Origin: Candidatus Eisenbergiella merdavium
GTDB taxonomy: Bacteria > Bacillota > Clostridia > Lachnospirales > Lachnospiraceae
Length of the DNA stretch: 64,000 bases
Direction: 5' to 3'
Assembly: GCA_019119595.1 (NCBI GenBank)
Contig: DWWS01000069.1
Coordinates: 1 to 64,000 of the forward strand
Shown here: one piece after another, positions 41,942-50,646 of the stretch
Layout of the letters: each line of letters opens with the position of its first letter
Numbering within the stretch: the first letter of the stretch is position 1
Program-made: the position numbers and the translations under genes
The notes under the pieces: generated by a model
The model's input: the letters and a program-made list of their open reading frames with translations, nothing else
The model's database searches: none
What the model was told of the DNA's origin: nothing

Positions 41942-43072
41942 ATGAAAAAGATCAAAGTTTTAAGTATTTTCGGAACCAGGCCGGAGGCCATCAAGATGTG
42001 TCCTCTCATAAAGAAACTGGAGCAGTGTGACGAGATTGAAAACCTGGTCTGCGTCACAGGCCAGCACCGTCAGATGCTGGATCAGGTGCTGGATATTTTT
42101 TCGATCAGACCAGATTATGATCTGAACCTCATGAAGGACCGCCAGACGCTGACCACCATCACCACATCCGTACTGAGCGCTCTGGAAACGCTCCTGAAAC
42201 AGGCTTCTCCGGATCTCGTTCTGGTCCATGGAGATACCACAACCTCTTCCGCAGCCGCTCTCGCTGCTTTCTACCAACAGATCCCGGTAGGACATGTGGA
42301 AGCCGGTCTGAGAACCTATGATATCTACTCTCCATTTCCAGAGGAGATGAACCGGAAGATCATTTCCCAGATTGCGGAGCTTTTCTTCGCCCCCACCGTG
42401 AAGAACCGGCAGAATCTGGAACGGGAAAACATCCGGAAAAATGTATTCGTAACGGGCAACACCGTTATCGACGCATTTCAATATACCATAAAGGAAAATT
42501 ATCGTTATAAGAACGAAGCGCTCCGTCTCCTTACCTTTGAAAAGAAGCGTTATATTCTCATGACAGCCCACCGCCGGGAAAATCTTGGTATTCCGTTGGC
42601 AAATATCTGCCGCAGCGTCCTCCGTCTCGTGCAAGATCATTCGGATGTAGAGGTTATCTATCCCGTTCATCTCAATCCGGCCGTCAGGGAAACCGTTTTT
42701 CAGATCATGGGCGATGAGCCGCGTATCCACCTGATCGACCCGATCGATGTGGAGGATATGCACAATATCATGTCCAAAAGTTATCTGGTCATGACCGATT
42801 CCGGCGGTCTTCAGGAAGAAGGGCCGCATTTTGGGATTCCTGTAGTTGTTCTCAGAACGGAAACGGAGCGTCCGGAAGCAGTAGAAGCCGGAACGGTTGT
42901 TGTCTCTGGTACCGAAGAAAATGCCATCTATAATACTGTCAGCGAACTTCTGAACGATCAGGAACGCTATAGCGAGATGGCTCATGCGGTCAATCCTTAT
43001 GGGGACGGGCATGCGAGCGAACGAATCGTCCGTGAAATCCTGACCTGGAGTAAAACTCAGGGTCTAAAATAA
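41942..43072 (+). CDS. wecB: UDP-N-acetylglucosamine 2-epimerase (non-hydrolysing)
   Basis: A 376-residue WecB/MnaA enzyme that interconverts UDP-GlcNAc and UDP-ManNAc. Conserved blocks are LSIFGTRPEAIKMCPLI, VTGQHRQMLDQVL, VLVHGDTTTSSAAALAAF, VGHVEAGLRTYDIYSPFPEEMNRK, TAHRRENLG, PVHLNPAVRE and MTDSGGLQEEGP. Next to wecC this gives the two-step route to UDP-ManNAcA. AGGAG lies before the ATG. The pathway is present only in cassette 3, so its polymer probably contains an acidic ManNAcA residue that the others lack. Confidence 0.92.
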   Translation: MKKIKVLSIFGTRPEAIKMCPLIKKLEQCDEIENLVCVTGQHRQMLDQVLDIFSIRPDYDLNLMKDRQTLTTITTSVLSALETLLKQASPDLVLVHGDTTTSSAAALAAFYQQIPVGHVEAGLRTYDIYSPFPEEMNRKIISQIAELFFAPTVKNRQNLERENIRKNVFVTGNTVIDAFQYTIKENYRYKNEALRLLTFEKKRYILMTAHRRENLGIPLANICRSVLRLVQDHSDVEVIYPVHLNPAVRETVFQIMGDEPRIHLIDPIDVEDMHNIMSKSYLVMTDSGGLQEEGPHFGIPVVVLRTETERPEAVEAGTVVVSGTEENAIYNTVSELLNDQERYSEMAHAVNPYGDGHASERIVREILTWSKTQGLK

Positions 43073-43089
43073 TCCGAAGGGATATCATC

Positions 43090-43896
43090 ATGTTAAATGC
43101 AGTTAAAACAGTCCTATCCGAAAACTGGTCAAATCGGAAAAGAATGCTTCGGCTTGCCAGCTATGAATTGAAAGCACAAAATAACGGCACCATGTTTGGA
43201 TTTTTATGGAATTTTCTAAATCCAGCCTTACAGATACTGGTATTCTGGTTTGTATTTGCCATTGGTCTTCAGGCCCATGCTCCGCGGGACAACTATCCTT
43301 ATATTATATGGATGATTGTAGGAATCATACCCTGGTTTTATATCAGTACCGCGCTTCAAAGCAGTACCATGTCCATTTACAGCTACAGCGCTATCCTGAA
43401 ACGGGTATATCTCCCGCTCTCCATCGTCCCGGTCAAGACAGTCTTTTCCGGCTTTATCGGTCATCTTTGGTCCATGCTCGTCGTATTTGCCGTCATGCTC
43501 ATCAGCGGGTCCCCTGTCAGCCCGATGGTGTGGCAGCTTCCCTATTACATGCTCTGTACGATCTGTTTTCTGATCGGATGGGGACTTTTGTCTTCTGCCG
43601 TCGCCGTGGTATTTAAGGATCTGCAGAAAATACTGATCGCTGTCATCCGCCTGCTGTTTTATATTTCTCCAATCGTGTGGAGCCAGGAGAATCTGCCGGA
43701 AAATCTGCAGTTTATCCTGAACCTGAATCCGTTCGCCTATATTCTGAACGGCTATCGGAACTGTATCCTGTACGATCAATCCCTGACAGTCGAATGGAAA
43801 ATGGGTATCTATTTCTGGAGCCTCACGATCCTGTTGTTCCTTCTCGGCTCTTCCACGCACATAAAGTTCCGGCGCAAATTTATGGATCTGATATAG
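43090..43896 (+). CDS. wzm: Wzm: ABC-2 polysaccharide export permease (cassette 3)
   Basis: A 268-residue permease with six helices and Wzm/TagG motifs: SYELKAQNNGTMFGFLWNFLNPALQI, VGIIPWFYISTALQSS, LKRVYLPLSIVPVKTV, YISPIVWSQENLP and LNPFAYILNGYRNCILY. It lies 17 bases after wecB and 9 bases before its ATPase. The sequence is closer to Gram-positive teichoic-acid-type permeases than the cassette 2 protein is, judged by motif pattern only. Confidence 0.9.
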   Translation: MLNAVKTVLSENWSNRKRMLRLASYELKAQNNGTMFGFLWNFLNPALQILVFWFVFAIGLQAHAPRDNYPYIIWMIVGIIPWFYISTALQSSTMSIYSYSAILKRVYLPLSIVPVKTVFSGFIGHLWSMLVVFAVMLISGSPVSPMVWQLPYYMLCTICFLIGWGLLSSAVAVVFKDLQKILIAVIRLLFYISPIVWSQENLPENLQFILNLNPFAYILNGYRNCILYDQSLTVEWKMGIYFWSLTILLFLLGSSTHIKFRRKFMDLI

Positions 43897-43905
43897 AGGA
43901 AAAAT

Positions 43906-44706
43906 ATGAAAGCGAATCTTGCTGTAAACTGTAAAAATATTATCAAGAAATATCCGATGTATAAGGGTAATTTCGACAGGCTGAAGGGCTTGCTGCTCCC
44001 CCGCTACCAACCGGAGGAATTCGTCGCTCTGAAGGGGATCGATCTTCAGCTTTCCAAAGGCGAGATCCTGGGCATGATCGGCCTGAACGGTTCCGGAAAA
44101 TCCACTCTTGCCAGTATCATATCCGGAATAACCTATGCCGATGAAGGGGAACTCACAGTCAACGGCGAGGTCAGCATGCTTTCCGCTTCCGCTGGAATGG
44201 ACGGCTATCTCACCGGTCTGGAAAACATCCGATACAAAGGCATCCTTCTGGGCTTCACGCAAAAGGAGATCAACGCGATGCTCCAGGATATCATCGACTT
44301 CGCTGACATCGGCGAGCATATCAACCTGCCGCTCAGGACTTACTCCAGCGGCATGAAATCCCGCCTTGGATTCGCCATCTCCGTTCACATGGATCCTGAT
44401 ATCCTGATCATTGACGAAGCGCTTTCTGTTGGAGACAACAGCTTCACGGATAAATGCCTTGCAAAGATGGAAGAATTCAAACAAAAAGGAAAAACGATCA
44501 TTTTTGTCAGTCACTCCGTTAATCAGATGGAAAATTTCTGTGACAAAATTATCTGGCTTCATAAGGGAGAAATACTTGGAATGTCCAAACCTTCGGATAT
44601 TCTGAAGCCCTACTGTGGATTTGCAAGAGAATTTAATGCCATGACTAATGATGAAAGAAAAATTTTTCATCCTACTTTAAAGCAGTATCAGGAGAAGTAT
44701 CTTTAG
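43906..44706 (+). CDS. wzt: Short Wzt/TagH-like ABC exporter ATPase (cassette 3)
   Basis: A 266-residue ATPase with Walker A GLNGSGKST, SMLSASAGMDGYLTGLENI (TagH-like in place of LLELGAGF), signature YSSGMKSRLGF and Walker B ILIIDEALSVGD. It stops right after the nucleotide-binding domain and lacks the C-terminal glycan-binding domain present in the Wzt proteins of cassettes 1 and 2. Cassette 3 export should therefore not depend on terminal recognition by Wzt. GAGG lies upstream of the ATG. It pairs with the permease just upstream. Confidence 0.9.
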   Translation: MKANLAVNCKNIIKKYPMYKGNFDRLKGLLLPRYQPEEFVALKGIDLQLSKGEILGMIGLNGSGKSTLASIISGITYADEGELTVNGEVSMLSASAGMDGYLTGLENIRYKGILLGFTQKEINAMLQDIIDFADIGEHINLPLRTYSSGMKSRLGFAISVHMDPDILIIDEALSVGDNSFTDKCLAKMEEFKQKGKTIIFVSHSVNQMENFCDKIIWLHKGEILGMSKPSDILKPYCGFAREFNAMTNDERKIFHPTLKQYQEKYL

Positions 44707-44716
44707 GAGGTATACA

Positions 44717-45910
44717 TTGGCTAATAACGACCGGATATATGAAGCATATAATGGAACCCTGGGAGAGAAATTCCAGGAAGAGACAGTGACAAGAATTCAT
44801 TGGATCCTCAAGGAAGCGGATCCCTGTCAGAAGATTTTGGATATAGGCTGTTCACAGGGGATCATAAGTTTGCTGCTCGCCGAAGCGGGAAAAAATGTGA
44901 CCGGTATCGATATTCAGCAGGAAGCCATAGATTTTGCACGTAACTTGCAGAATACGGAATATCCCGCCGTCAAAGGCCGAGTTACTTTTTCGTGCACAGA
45001 CTTCCTAAAATTTCAGTCTTCTGAAACGTATGACTGCATCATCATCACCGAAGTAATAGAACATCTGGATACACCTGGCCTGTTTTTAGAAAAAGCGTGT
45101 TCATTATTAACAAGAAACGGAAAGTGCATTATCAGCACCCCTTTTGGTGTATGTCTTCATCCGGACCATAAGGCGACATATTATGTTACCAATTTTACCT
45201 CATTGCTGCACCTGTACTTCCATATAGAAAATGTAGAATTTATTGAAAACTGGATGGGAGCAGTCTGCTCATTGCCAACCGACGAAGATATTCTGGATTC
45301 CATCCATTACTATTCTCTGGAAGAAAACGGCTTTCTAAAAAAGGAAATGCAGTATTTAGAAACCATTCAAAAACTGCAAGAGGTTTCGGCTCAGTCCAAC
45401 GAGAAATACCAGCTTGCACTGCAGCATTATGAAACGGCCAAAAGCTGGCTTGCCGCCAAAAATAGCAGGATCCAACAGTCCGACCACACGATTGAGCAAC
45501 AGCAAGGCACTATAGCCAACCTTAATGAATCACTGGAAGCCGCAAACGAAAAGTACAAAACGGCACTTGCCAATTACGAAATTCTGAAAAACTGGCATAA
45601 CGACAAAATCCAGGAAAATGAACGGCTGCAAACCGAATTGGATGACTGTCGTACGCTCATGGAAAAGATGGAGAAACAGCTCTCCGATTGTTTCCAGGAT
45701 TATGATTTTAGTATTTCCAAAATGGAGCAGCTCTCACACATGTTGACGAGACTGGAGATTCAAAACAAGACACTGGCGCAGAAAAACAACGAACAAAAAG
45801 CGGTTCTTGACAAAATTGACAATAACTTTTTCGGAAGACTGGCGATAAAGCTATATCATCTTTATCAAAAATATTTTCATAAATGGCTAAGAAGGGGGCA
45901 CAAGAAATGA
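44717..45910 (+). CDS. SAM methyltransferase with long coiled coil
   Basis: A 397-residue protein: class I methyltransferase about 1-200 (ILDIGCSQGIISLLLA, TGIDIQQEAIDFA, CIIITEVIEHLD, GKCIISTPFGVCLHPD), then a coiled coil about 215-375 with repeating hydrophobic-charged pattern, and a basic C-terminal amphipathic segment (LAIKLYHLYQKYFHKWLRR) that may touch the membrane. The start is TTG at 44717 after a consensus AGGAGG. The arrangement resembles capping/chain-length proteins (methyltransferase plus coiled-coil ruler). Its counterpart in cassette 1 is fused to two glycosyltransferases. Confidence 0.83.
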   Translation: MANNDRIYEAYNGTLGEKFQEETVTRIHWILKEADPCQKILDIGCSQGIISLLLAEAGKNVTGIDIQQEAIDFARNLQNTEYPAVKGRVTFSCTDFLKFQSSETYDCIIITEVIEHLDTPGLFLEKACSLLTRNGKCIISTPFGVCLHPDHKATYYVTNFTSLLHLYFHIENVEFIENWMGAVCSLPTDEDILDSIHYYSLEENGFLKKEMQYLETIQKLQEVSAQSNEKYQLALQHYETAKSWLAAKNSRIQQSDHTIEQQQGTIANLNESLEAANEKYKTALANYEILKNWHNDKIQENERLQTELDDCRTLMEKMEKQLSDCFQDYDFSISKMEQLSHMLTRLEIQNKTLAQKNNEQKAVLDKIDNNFFGRLAIKLYHLYQKYFHKWLRRGHKK

Positions 45911-48900
45911 TAAAGACCTGGATCGACTATCTGAAACAGCACCGACACAATCTGAAAGTTTTTTTGGAAGATGAATGTCATATCAATACACAAAAGCTTT
46001 CAGAAAACAATGGGCATACTTTTTTTAGCGATAAGCTGCAGGCAAAAAGCCTGAAAGAGCTTCGTGTTGGTGCGATCATGGATCGTTTTACCTTGGACTG
46101 CTACCGTCCGGAATGCAGTCTTCTGGAACTTACCCCCCAAAACTGGAAAGAAGAAATCAATTCCTTCAGACCTGAGCTGATCTTTATTGAATCTGCCTGG
46201 CAGGGAAAGGATGGTCTATGGTATCGGAAAATAGCGAACGGAAGTCCTGAGCTTTATGAAATGACCAGCTATTGTCACGAAAAAGGTATCCCTGTTGTCT
46301 TTTGGAACAAGGAGGATCCCATTTATACTGATACCTTTATGCCTGCGGCCCAATGCGCAGATTTTGTTTTCACAACAGACATAGACTGTATCAGAAAATA
46401 TAAAGATCTGTTGGGGCATGAAAATGTCTTTTTCCTGCATTTTGCGGCTCAGCCCGCCATACATAATCCCATAGAAAAATATGTCAGAAAAGACCGTTTC
46501 TGTTTTGCAGGAGCTTATTATCATAGATATCCTGAACGTTCCAAAACGTTTGACGCTTTTTCCGAATTTTTTATTGCACAAAAAGGGATGGACATTTATG
46601 ACCGGAATCATGTGGCACCACGGCCTGAACATGCTTTTCCAGAGCGTTATCGTCCATACATACTCGGCACTCTCGATCCTTCTGAAATCGATAAAGCGTA
46701 TAAAGGCTATAATTACGGAATTAATATGAATTCCGTCTGGCAGTCCCAAACTATGTTCGCCAGACGTGTTTTTGAGATGCTCGCGTCCAATACAGTCACA
46801 ATTGGAAATTATTCCCGCGGCCTGAAAAATCTGTTTGGAGATCTGACAATCTGCACCAATGACGCGAAGACTTTATCGCATACCTTTCGGCAGTATTGCA
46901 CTGATTCAGAAGCATCTCACAAATATCGTCTGCTTGGACTAAGAAAAGTTTTGTCAGAGCACCTATACGAAGACAGACTCGGCTATATCTCCCGAAAAGT
47001 ATATGGCAAAGACCTCAAAAGCGCTCTTCCTCCAGTAACACTGTTAGCAAACCCTGCGCCCCATGAGCTTAATTCCATATTAACAGCATTTAAGCGGCAG
47101 GAATATGCGAAAAAACATTTAATCTTGTTTGGGGAATATAAGGAAGCAGAAGCTCCAGATATTTCTGTCATCTCCGCTGAAAATCTGTATGAGAAAAATG
47201 TATCTTCACTGATTTCTGACGGCTTTATCGGAGTTTTGAACGGAAAGAATTATTATGGCAAAAATTATCTTCAGGATCTGGTTTTAACCTTACGGTACAT
47301 GCAGGTGGATGGGATAGGAAAATCCACATATTATAGCAATAATACTTTATACGGAATTCAATTAAAGCATCCTGATCGTCTGTACTCCGTTGCTGAGAAA
47401 CTGAAAACTGACAGAAGCATTTTCAGTCATGACTTCTGCGGACAATTTACCCTGAATATTCTGTTTCATGATGCCCCTCTTAAAAATGGTCGCTTCTTCT
47501 CCGTTGATGAGTTTAACTTTTGCGAAAATTTTCAAGGTGATGCCTGTCCCACTGTTGATGATATGATATTACCCGATCAGGGAATTCCGCTCACCGCAAT
47601 AGAAGCTGCTGCCGAGAAGATCCAGTCTGATATGACCAATACAGCCCTGGCAAGGATCAGCAGCAAAGAGCTTGCCGGGCACTGTTCCTGCTCGCCTTCC
47701 ATAACGACCGCTTTGCATGAGGCTGACTGGAATATCAGAAGCAGTCTGGAAGAAAAGGCTGTTCAATATGTTTATCTGGACAAATGGTATGAAGCTGCTG
47801 AGTATGTGAAGGAAAACAAGCTTAGCCTTCAGTTTACCGGCAGAGGAAACCTTGACCTGCTCGGAACCTGTGTTTTTTATGATGACCGAAAGGGGAAAAT
47901 ATCCCCTGCTTTCCCCAGGTTAAACACGCTATCCAGCATTGATATTCCTGAAAATGCAAAGTATTTCAGGCTTGGATTCCGTATCAGCGGAAGCGGCGAA
48001 TGTAACATCCGCGAGATACTGATCGGACTTGAAAAAAGCCATGATGAATTATCCTGCTTTCTTTCCAGAAGCAATGTGCTGGTGCTCAGCAATCAGTATC
48101 CATCTCCGGAAGCTTTATACCGCAATATGTTTGTTCACAAAAGGGCGTTATCTTATAAAGAATCCGGTTTTTTGTGTGATGTCATGCGGATGAACATATT
48201 CTGCCGGAATTCGTTTCAGGAATTTGAGGGCATAAACGTCATAGAAGGTCAGGCGGACCGGCTTTACACGATCCTGGAATCCGGGACTATAGATACCGTC
48301 TGCGTCCATTTTCTTGATGAAGGCATGTGGAACGTTCTGAGAAGATTTGGCAAAAGATTGCGGATACTCGTCTGGCTTCATGGGGCCGAGATTCAGCTTT
48401 GGTGGAGAAGAAAATTCAACTATACGACTCCATCAGAATTAGAAAAAGCGAAGAAGGAATCGGAAAAACGGCAGGTATTTTGGAAAACGGTATTTGATGG
48501 GATCGATAATTATAACCTGCATTTTATCTTTGTTTCAGAATACTTTGCAAATGAAAGTTTCAAAGATAACAATATCCCGCTCCCCCTGGAAAAATACAGT
48601 ATTATCCATAATTGTATTGACACAGATTTATTTCAGTATAACAAGAAGCCGGCGGAACAGCGCAAAAAACTGCTTTCCATCCGTCCCTATGCCAGTAGTA
48701 TATATGCAAATGATTTAACGGCGAAAACCATTATCGAATTGTCAAAAGAACCATTCTTTCATGATCTGGAATTTCGAATCATTGGGAATGGCGAACAGTT
48801 TGATGCCATCACCTCTCCTCTGAAAAGATATAAAAATGTCATCCTGGAGAAACGTTTTTTGCGGCAGGATGAGATCGCAGCCCTGCATCAAAGCTACGGA

Positions 48901-49200
48901 ATTTTCATTATTCCAACCCGTTCAGATACACAGGGTGTTTCCAGAGATGAGGCCATGTCGTCAGGCCTGGTTCCTGTAACCAATGCGGTTACCGCTATTC
49001 CGGAATTCGTGGACGACAGCTGCGGTATCCTTGCTCCCGCAGAGGATTATAAAGCCATGGCTGAAGGCATAAAAAGGCTGTATCAGGATCCAGATCTGTT
49101 TGAAACGATGTCCCAAAATGCTGCGGAAAGAGTGCGCAGGCAATCCTCTAAAGAATTAACCATTGGAAAGGAAATAGGCTTGATTTATAAAAGCAGATAG
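45907..49200 (+). CDS. Giant CgeB/DUF3880-like and GT4 glycosyltransferase fusion
   Basis: A 1097-residue protein with three parts. About 1-370 is a CgeB/DUF3880-type GT-B enzyme (IFIESAWQGKDGLWY, PVVFWNKEDP, CFAGAYYHRYPERSKTFD, YGINMNSVWQSQTMFARRVFEMLA). About 375-700 contains a family-less middle with a beta-rich, possibly glycan-binding block (LSLQFTGRGNLDLLGTCVF). About 710-1097 is GT4 (LVLSNQYPSPEALYRNMFVHKR, RILVWLHGAEIQLWWRRK, IHNCIDTDLF, FIIPTRSDTQGVSRDEAMSSGLVPVT). ATG at 45907 overlaps the upstream stop (ATGA) after AAGGGGG. It is the last gene of cassette 3 and probably adds two or more residues of the repeat unit. Confidence 0.82.
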   Translation: MIKTWIDYLKQHRHNLKVFLEDECHINTQKLSENNGHTFFSDKLQAKSLKELRVGAIMDRFTLDCYRPECSLLELTPQNWKEEINSFRPELIFIESAWQGKDGLWYRKIANGSPELYEMTSYCHEKGIPVVFWNKEDPIYTDTFMPAAQCADFVFTTDIDCIRKYKDLLGHENVFFLHFAAQPAIHNPIEKYVRKDRFCFAGAYYHRYPERSKTFDAFSEFFIAQKGMDIYDRNHVAPRPEHAFPERYRPYILGTLDPSEIDKAYKGYNYGINMNSVWQSQTMFARRVFEMLASNTVTIGNYSRGLKNLFGDLTICTNDAKTLSHTFRQYCTDSEASHKYRLLGLRKVLSEHLYEDRLGYISRKVYGKDLKSALPPVTLLANPAPHELNSILTAFKRQEYAKKHLILFGEYKEAEAPDISVISAENLYEKNVSSLISDGFIGVLNGKNYYGKNYLQDLVLTLRYMQVDGIGKSTYYSNNTLYGIQLKHPDRLYSVAEKLKTDRSIFSHDFCGQFTLNILFHDAPLKNGRFFSVDEFNFCENFQGDACPTVDDMILPDQGIPLTAIEAAAEKIQSDMTNTALARISSKELAGHCSCSPSITTALHEADWNIRSSLEEKAVQYVYLDKWYEAAEYVKENKLSLQFTGRGNLDLLGTCVFYDDRKGKISPAFPRLNTLSSIDIPENAKYFRLGFRISGSGECNIREILIGLEKSHDELSCFLSRSNVLVLSNQYPSPEALYRNMFVHKRALSYKESGFLCDVMRMNIFCRNSFQEFEGINVIEGQADRLYTILESGTIDTVCVHFLDEGMWNVLRRFGKRLRILVWLHGAEIQLWWRRKFNYTTPSELEKAKKESEKRQVFWKTVFDGIDNYNLHFIFVSEYFANESFKDNNIPLPLEKYSIIHNCIDTDLFQYNKKPAEQRKKLLSIRPYASSIYANDLTAKTIIELSKEPFFHDLEFRIIGNGEQFDAITSPLKRYKNVILEKRFLRQDEIAALHQSYGIFIIPTRSDTQGVSRDEAMSSGLVPVTNAVTAIPEFVDDSCGILAPAEDYKAMAEGIKRLYQDPDLFETMSQNAAERVRRQSSKELTIGKEIGLIYKSR

Positions 49201-49280
49201 AAATTGTTCCTGAAAAGATGACCAGATTTAACAGATGCCTTCAATTTTCTAGCATAATCAGGATGGTGCCTGCTATATAA

Positions 49281-49433
49281 GACGGCGGAATCTATTTCAG
49301 TGAAAATACGGCTAACACAGATTCCCGGCAGTATCAGTTTTCCGAGCCCGGAAGTTATACCGTGATGTATTATTTAAGAACTCCAAACGGAGATAACTAT
49401 TTTTATAACTTTGAAGAAATCATAATAGATTGA
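49281..49433 (+). pseudogene. Fragment of a secreted beta-rich protein
   Basis: A 50-codon open frame directly after a TAA reads like the C-terminus of a beta-sandwich domain: GGIYFSENTANTDSRQYQF, then SEPGSYTVMYYLRTPNGD, ending EEIIID before TGA. It has no start codon or ribosome binding site. It looks like the tail of a decayed gene that once followed cassette 3. The rest of the 49201-49633 gap holds a strong hairpin and nothing else I can see. Confidence 0.5.
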
Positions 49434-49447
49434 ATATCAACCGGCAA

Positions 49448-49487
49448 TACAGCCGAAAGACGCTTATAAACTGTTCTTTCGGCTGTA
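49448..49487. terminator. Strong inverted repeat between convergent operons
   Basis: TACAGCCGAAAGA and TCTTTCGGCTGTA form a perfect 13-base stem with a 14-base loop, between the end of cassette 3 (plus strand) and the end of the right-hand minus-strand operon. No T-run follows on either strand, but the GC-containing stem and position suit a bidirectional terminator. Confidence 0.55.
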
Positions 49488-49633
49488 AATATGTCAAAAT
49501 TTACCCTTTTACATATCCATAAATATTACAGAGCAGTGAAACTGTCAGTTTCAATGTGACATAATCCTTCTGCATGGGCCGTAATAACGACAACAGCTCC
49601 TGTGACACTAATTATCGCTAATCTTTCTATATT

Positions 49634-50617
49634 TCAGAGTGCTCCGCTTTCACTGCTCTTTTTCTCCTCAGCCTCCTCATCAAAATTAATCCTCTTCTCT
49701 TCCACCACCAACGGCCGATGTATAACTCTTGTATTAATATTCAGAATATATTCCCCCAGCAGTCCAATGAAAAATAACTGCAGGGAACCCAGAACAAAAA
49801 TCCCCAAGATCATCGGAGCATATCCGGCCTGAAACTGATCCCAGCGGCAAAGCTTCAGAATAAGATAAACCAACGCTATTATCAAACTGATCGCCGAACA
49901 TACAAATCCGAGCAGCGTGGCCACTCTCAGTCCCATTTTAGTATATGATGTGATTGACAGCATTGCCGCATCGTACAGGCTGAGGAAATTATTATGCGTC
50001 TTTCCCGCCCTCCTCTTCGGCTGTTCGTATTCCACTTCCTTTCTGTTAAATCCCGATCCATATTCAGCAACAATACCGCGTACAAACGGAATCGGATCGT
50101 CCAATTCTTTCAGAAGAGAAATGAACGTTTTATCATAAAGCCCAAAGCCGGTAAAGTGCTCTATCATTCTGACATCAGAAAAATTTTTCATCAGCTTATA
50201 GTACATGGTACGCAGGAAATATACGAAGCTGGATTCCTTGCTGGATGTTTTGATTCCGCTTACGATCTTGTGTCCCTTTTCCCATTCATCCACGAATACG
50301 GGGATCAATTCCGGCGGATCCTGAAAATCACAGCATAGGCAGATCGTACAATCACCGGTTGTCTGACACATTCCATAAAACGGCGAATTGAACTGTCCAA
50401 AGTTTGTTACATTGAAGATTGCTTTAACCTTCTTATTTTTGCTGCATATATTCTCAATTTTCTCTCTTGTTCCATCATAGGAGCAATTATCTATAAACAG
50501 AATCTCATAATCATATTTCGGCAGTTTTTCCTGAAAAACTCGGACCACTGCTTCACTGATAGGTCCCACATTATCCACTTCATTGTAACAGGGTATCATA
50601 ATACTGACTTTTTTCAT
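49634..50617 (-). CDS. GtrB/ArnC-like polyprenyl-phosphate glycosyltransferase (GT2)
   Basis: A 327-residue GT2 enzyme with a cytoplasmic GT-A domain (VSIMIPCYNEVDNV, LFIDNCSYDGT, LCCDFQDPPE, FTGFGLYDKTF, RKEVEYEQPKRRAGKTHNN) and two C-terminal helices (VATLLGFVCSAISLIIALVY and MILGIFVLGSLQLFFIGLLG), ending GEYILNINTRVIHRP. Such proteins make undecaprenyl-phosphate-glucose or a related donor for GT-C enzymes outside the membrane. The GtrII and GT-C-like proteins in this window are possible users. The start is ATG at 50617; an upstream TTG at 50650 with GGAGG is possible but would add an unusual N-terminus. Confidence 0.85.
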   Translation of the reverse strand: MKKVSIMIPCYNEVDNVGPISEAVVRVFQEKLPKYDYEILFIDNCSYDGTREKIENICSKNKKVKAIFNVTNFGQFNSPFYGMCQTTGDCTICLCCDFQDPPELIPVFVDEWEKGHKIVSGIKTSSKESSFVYFLRTMYYKLMKNFSDVRMIEHFTGFGLYDKTFISLLKELDDPIPFVRGIVAEYGSGFNRKEVEYEQPKRRAGKTHNNFLSLYDAAMLSITSYTKMGLRVATLLGFVCSAISLIIALVYLILKLCRWDQFQAGYAPMILGIFVLGSLQLFFIGLLGEYILNINTRVIHRPLVVEEKRINFDEEAEEKKSSESGAL

Positions 50618-50646
50618 ACTAATCCCCATTCTGTCTTCATGCAGAA

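Noticed and set aside
41960..43012. 350-codon minus-strand open frame opposite wecB
   Set aside because: It mirrors the conserved WecB codons and has no recognisable domain or ribosome binding site.
43228..44670. 480-codon minus-strand open frame opposite Wzm/Wzt of cassette 3
   Set aside because: Composition is unlike real proteins here (His/Asp/Gln rich, no motifs), and the plus strand encodes a complete permease and ATPase.
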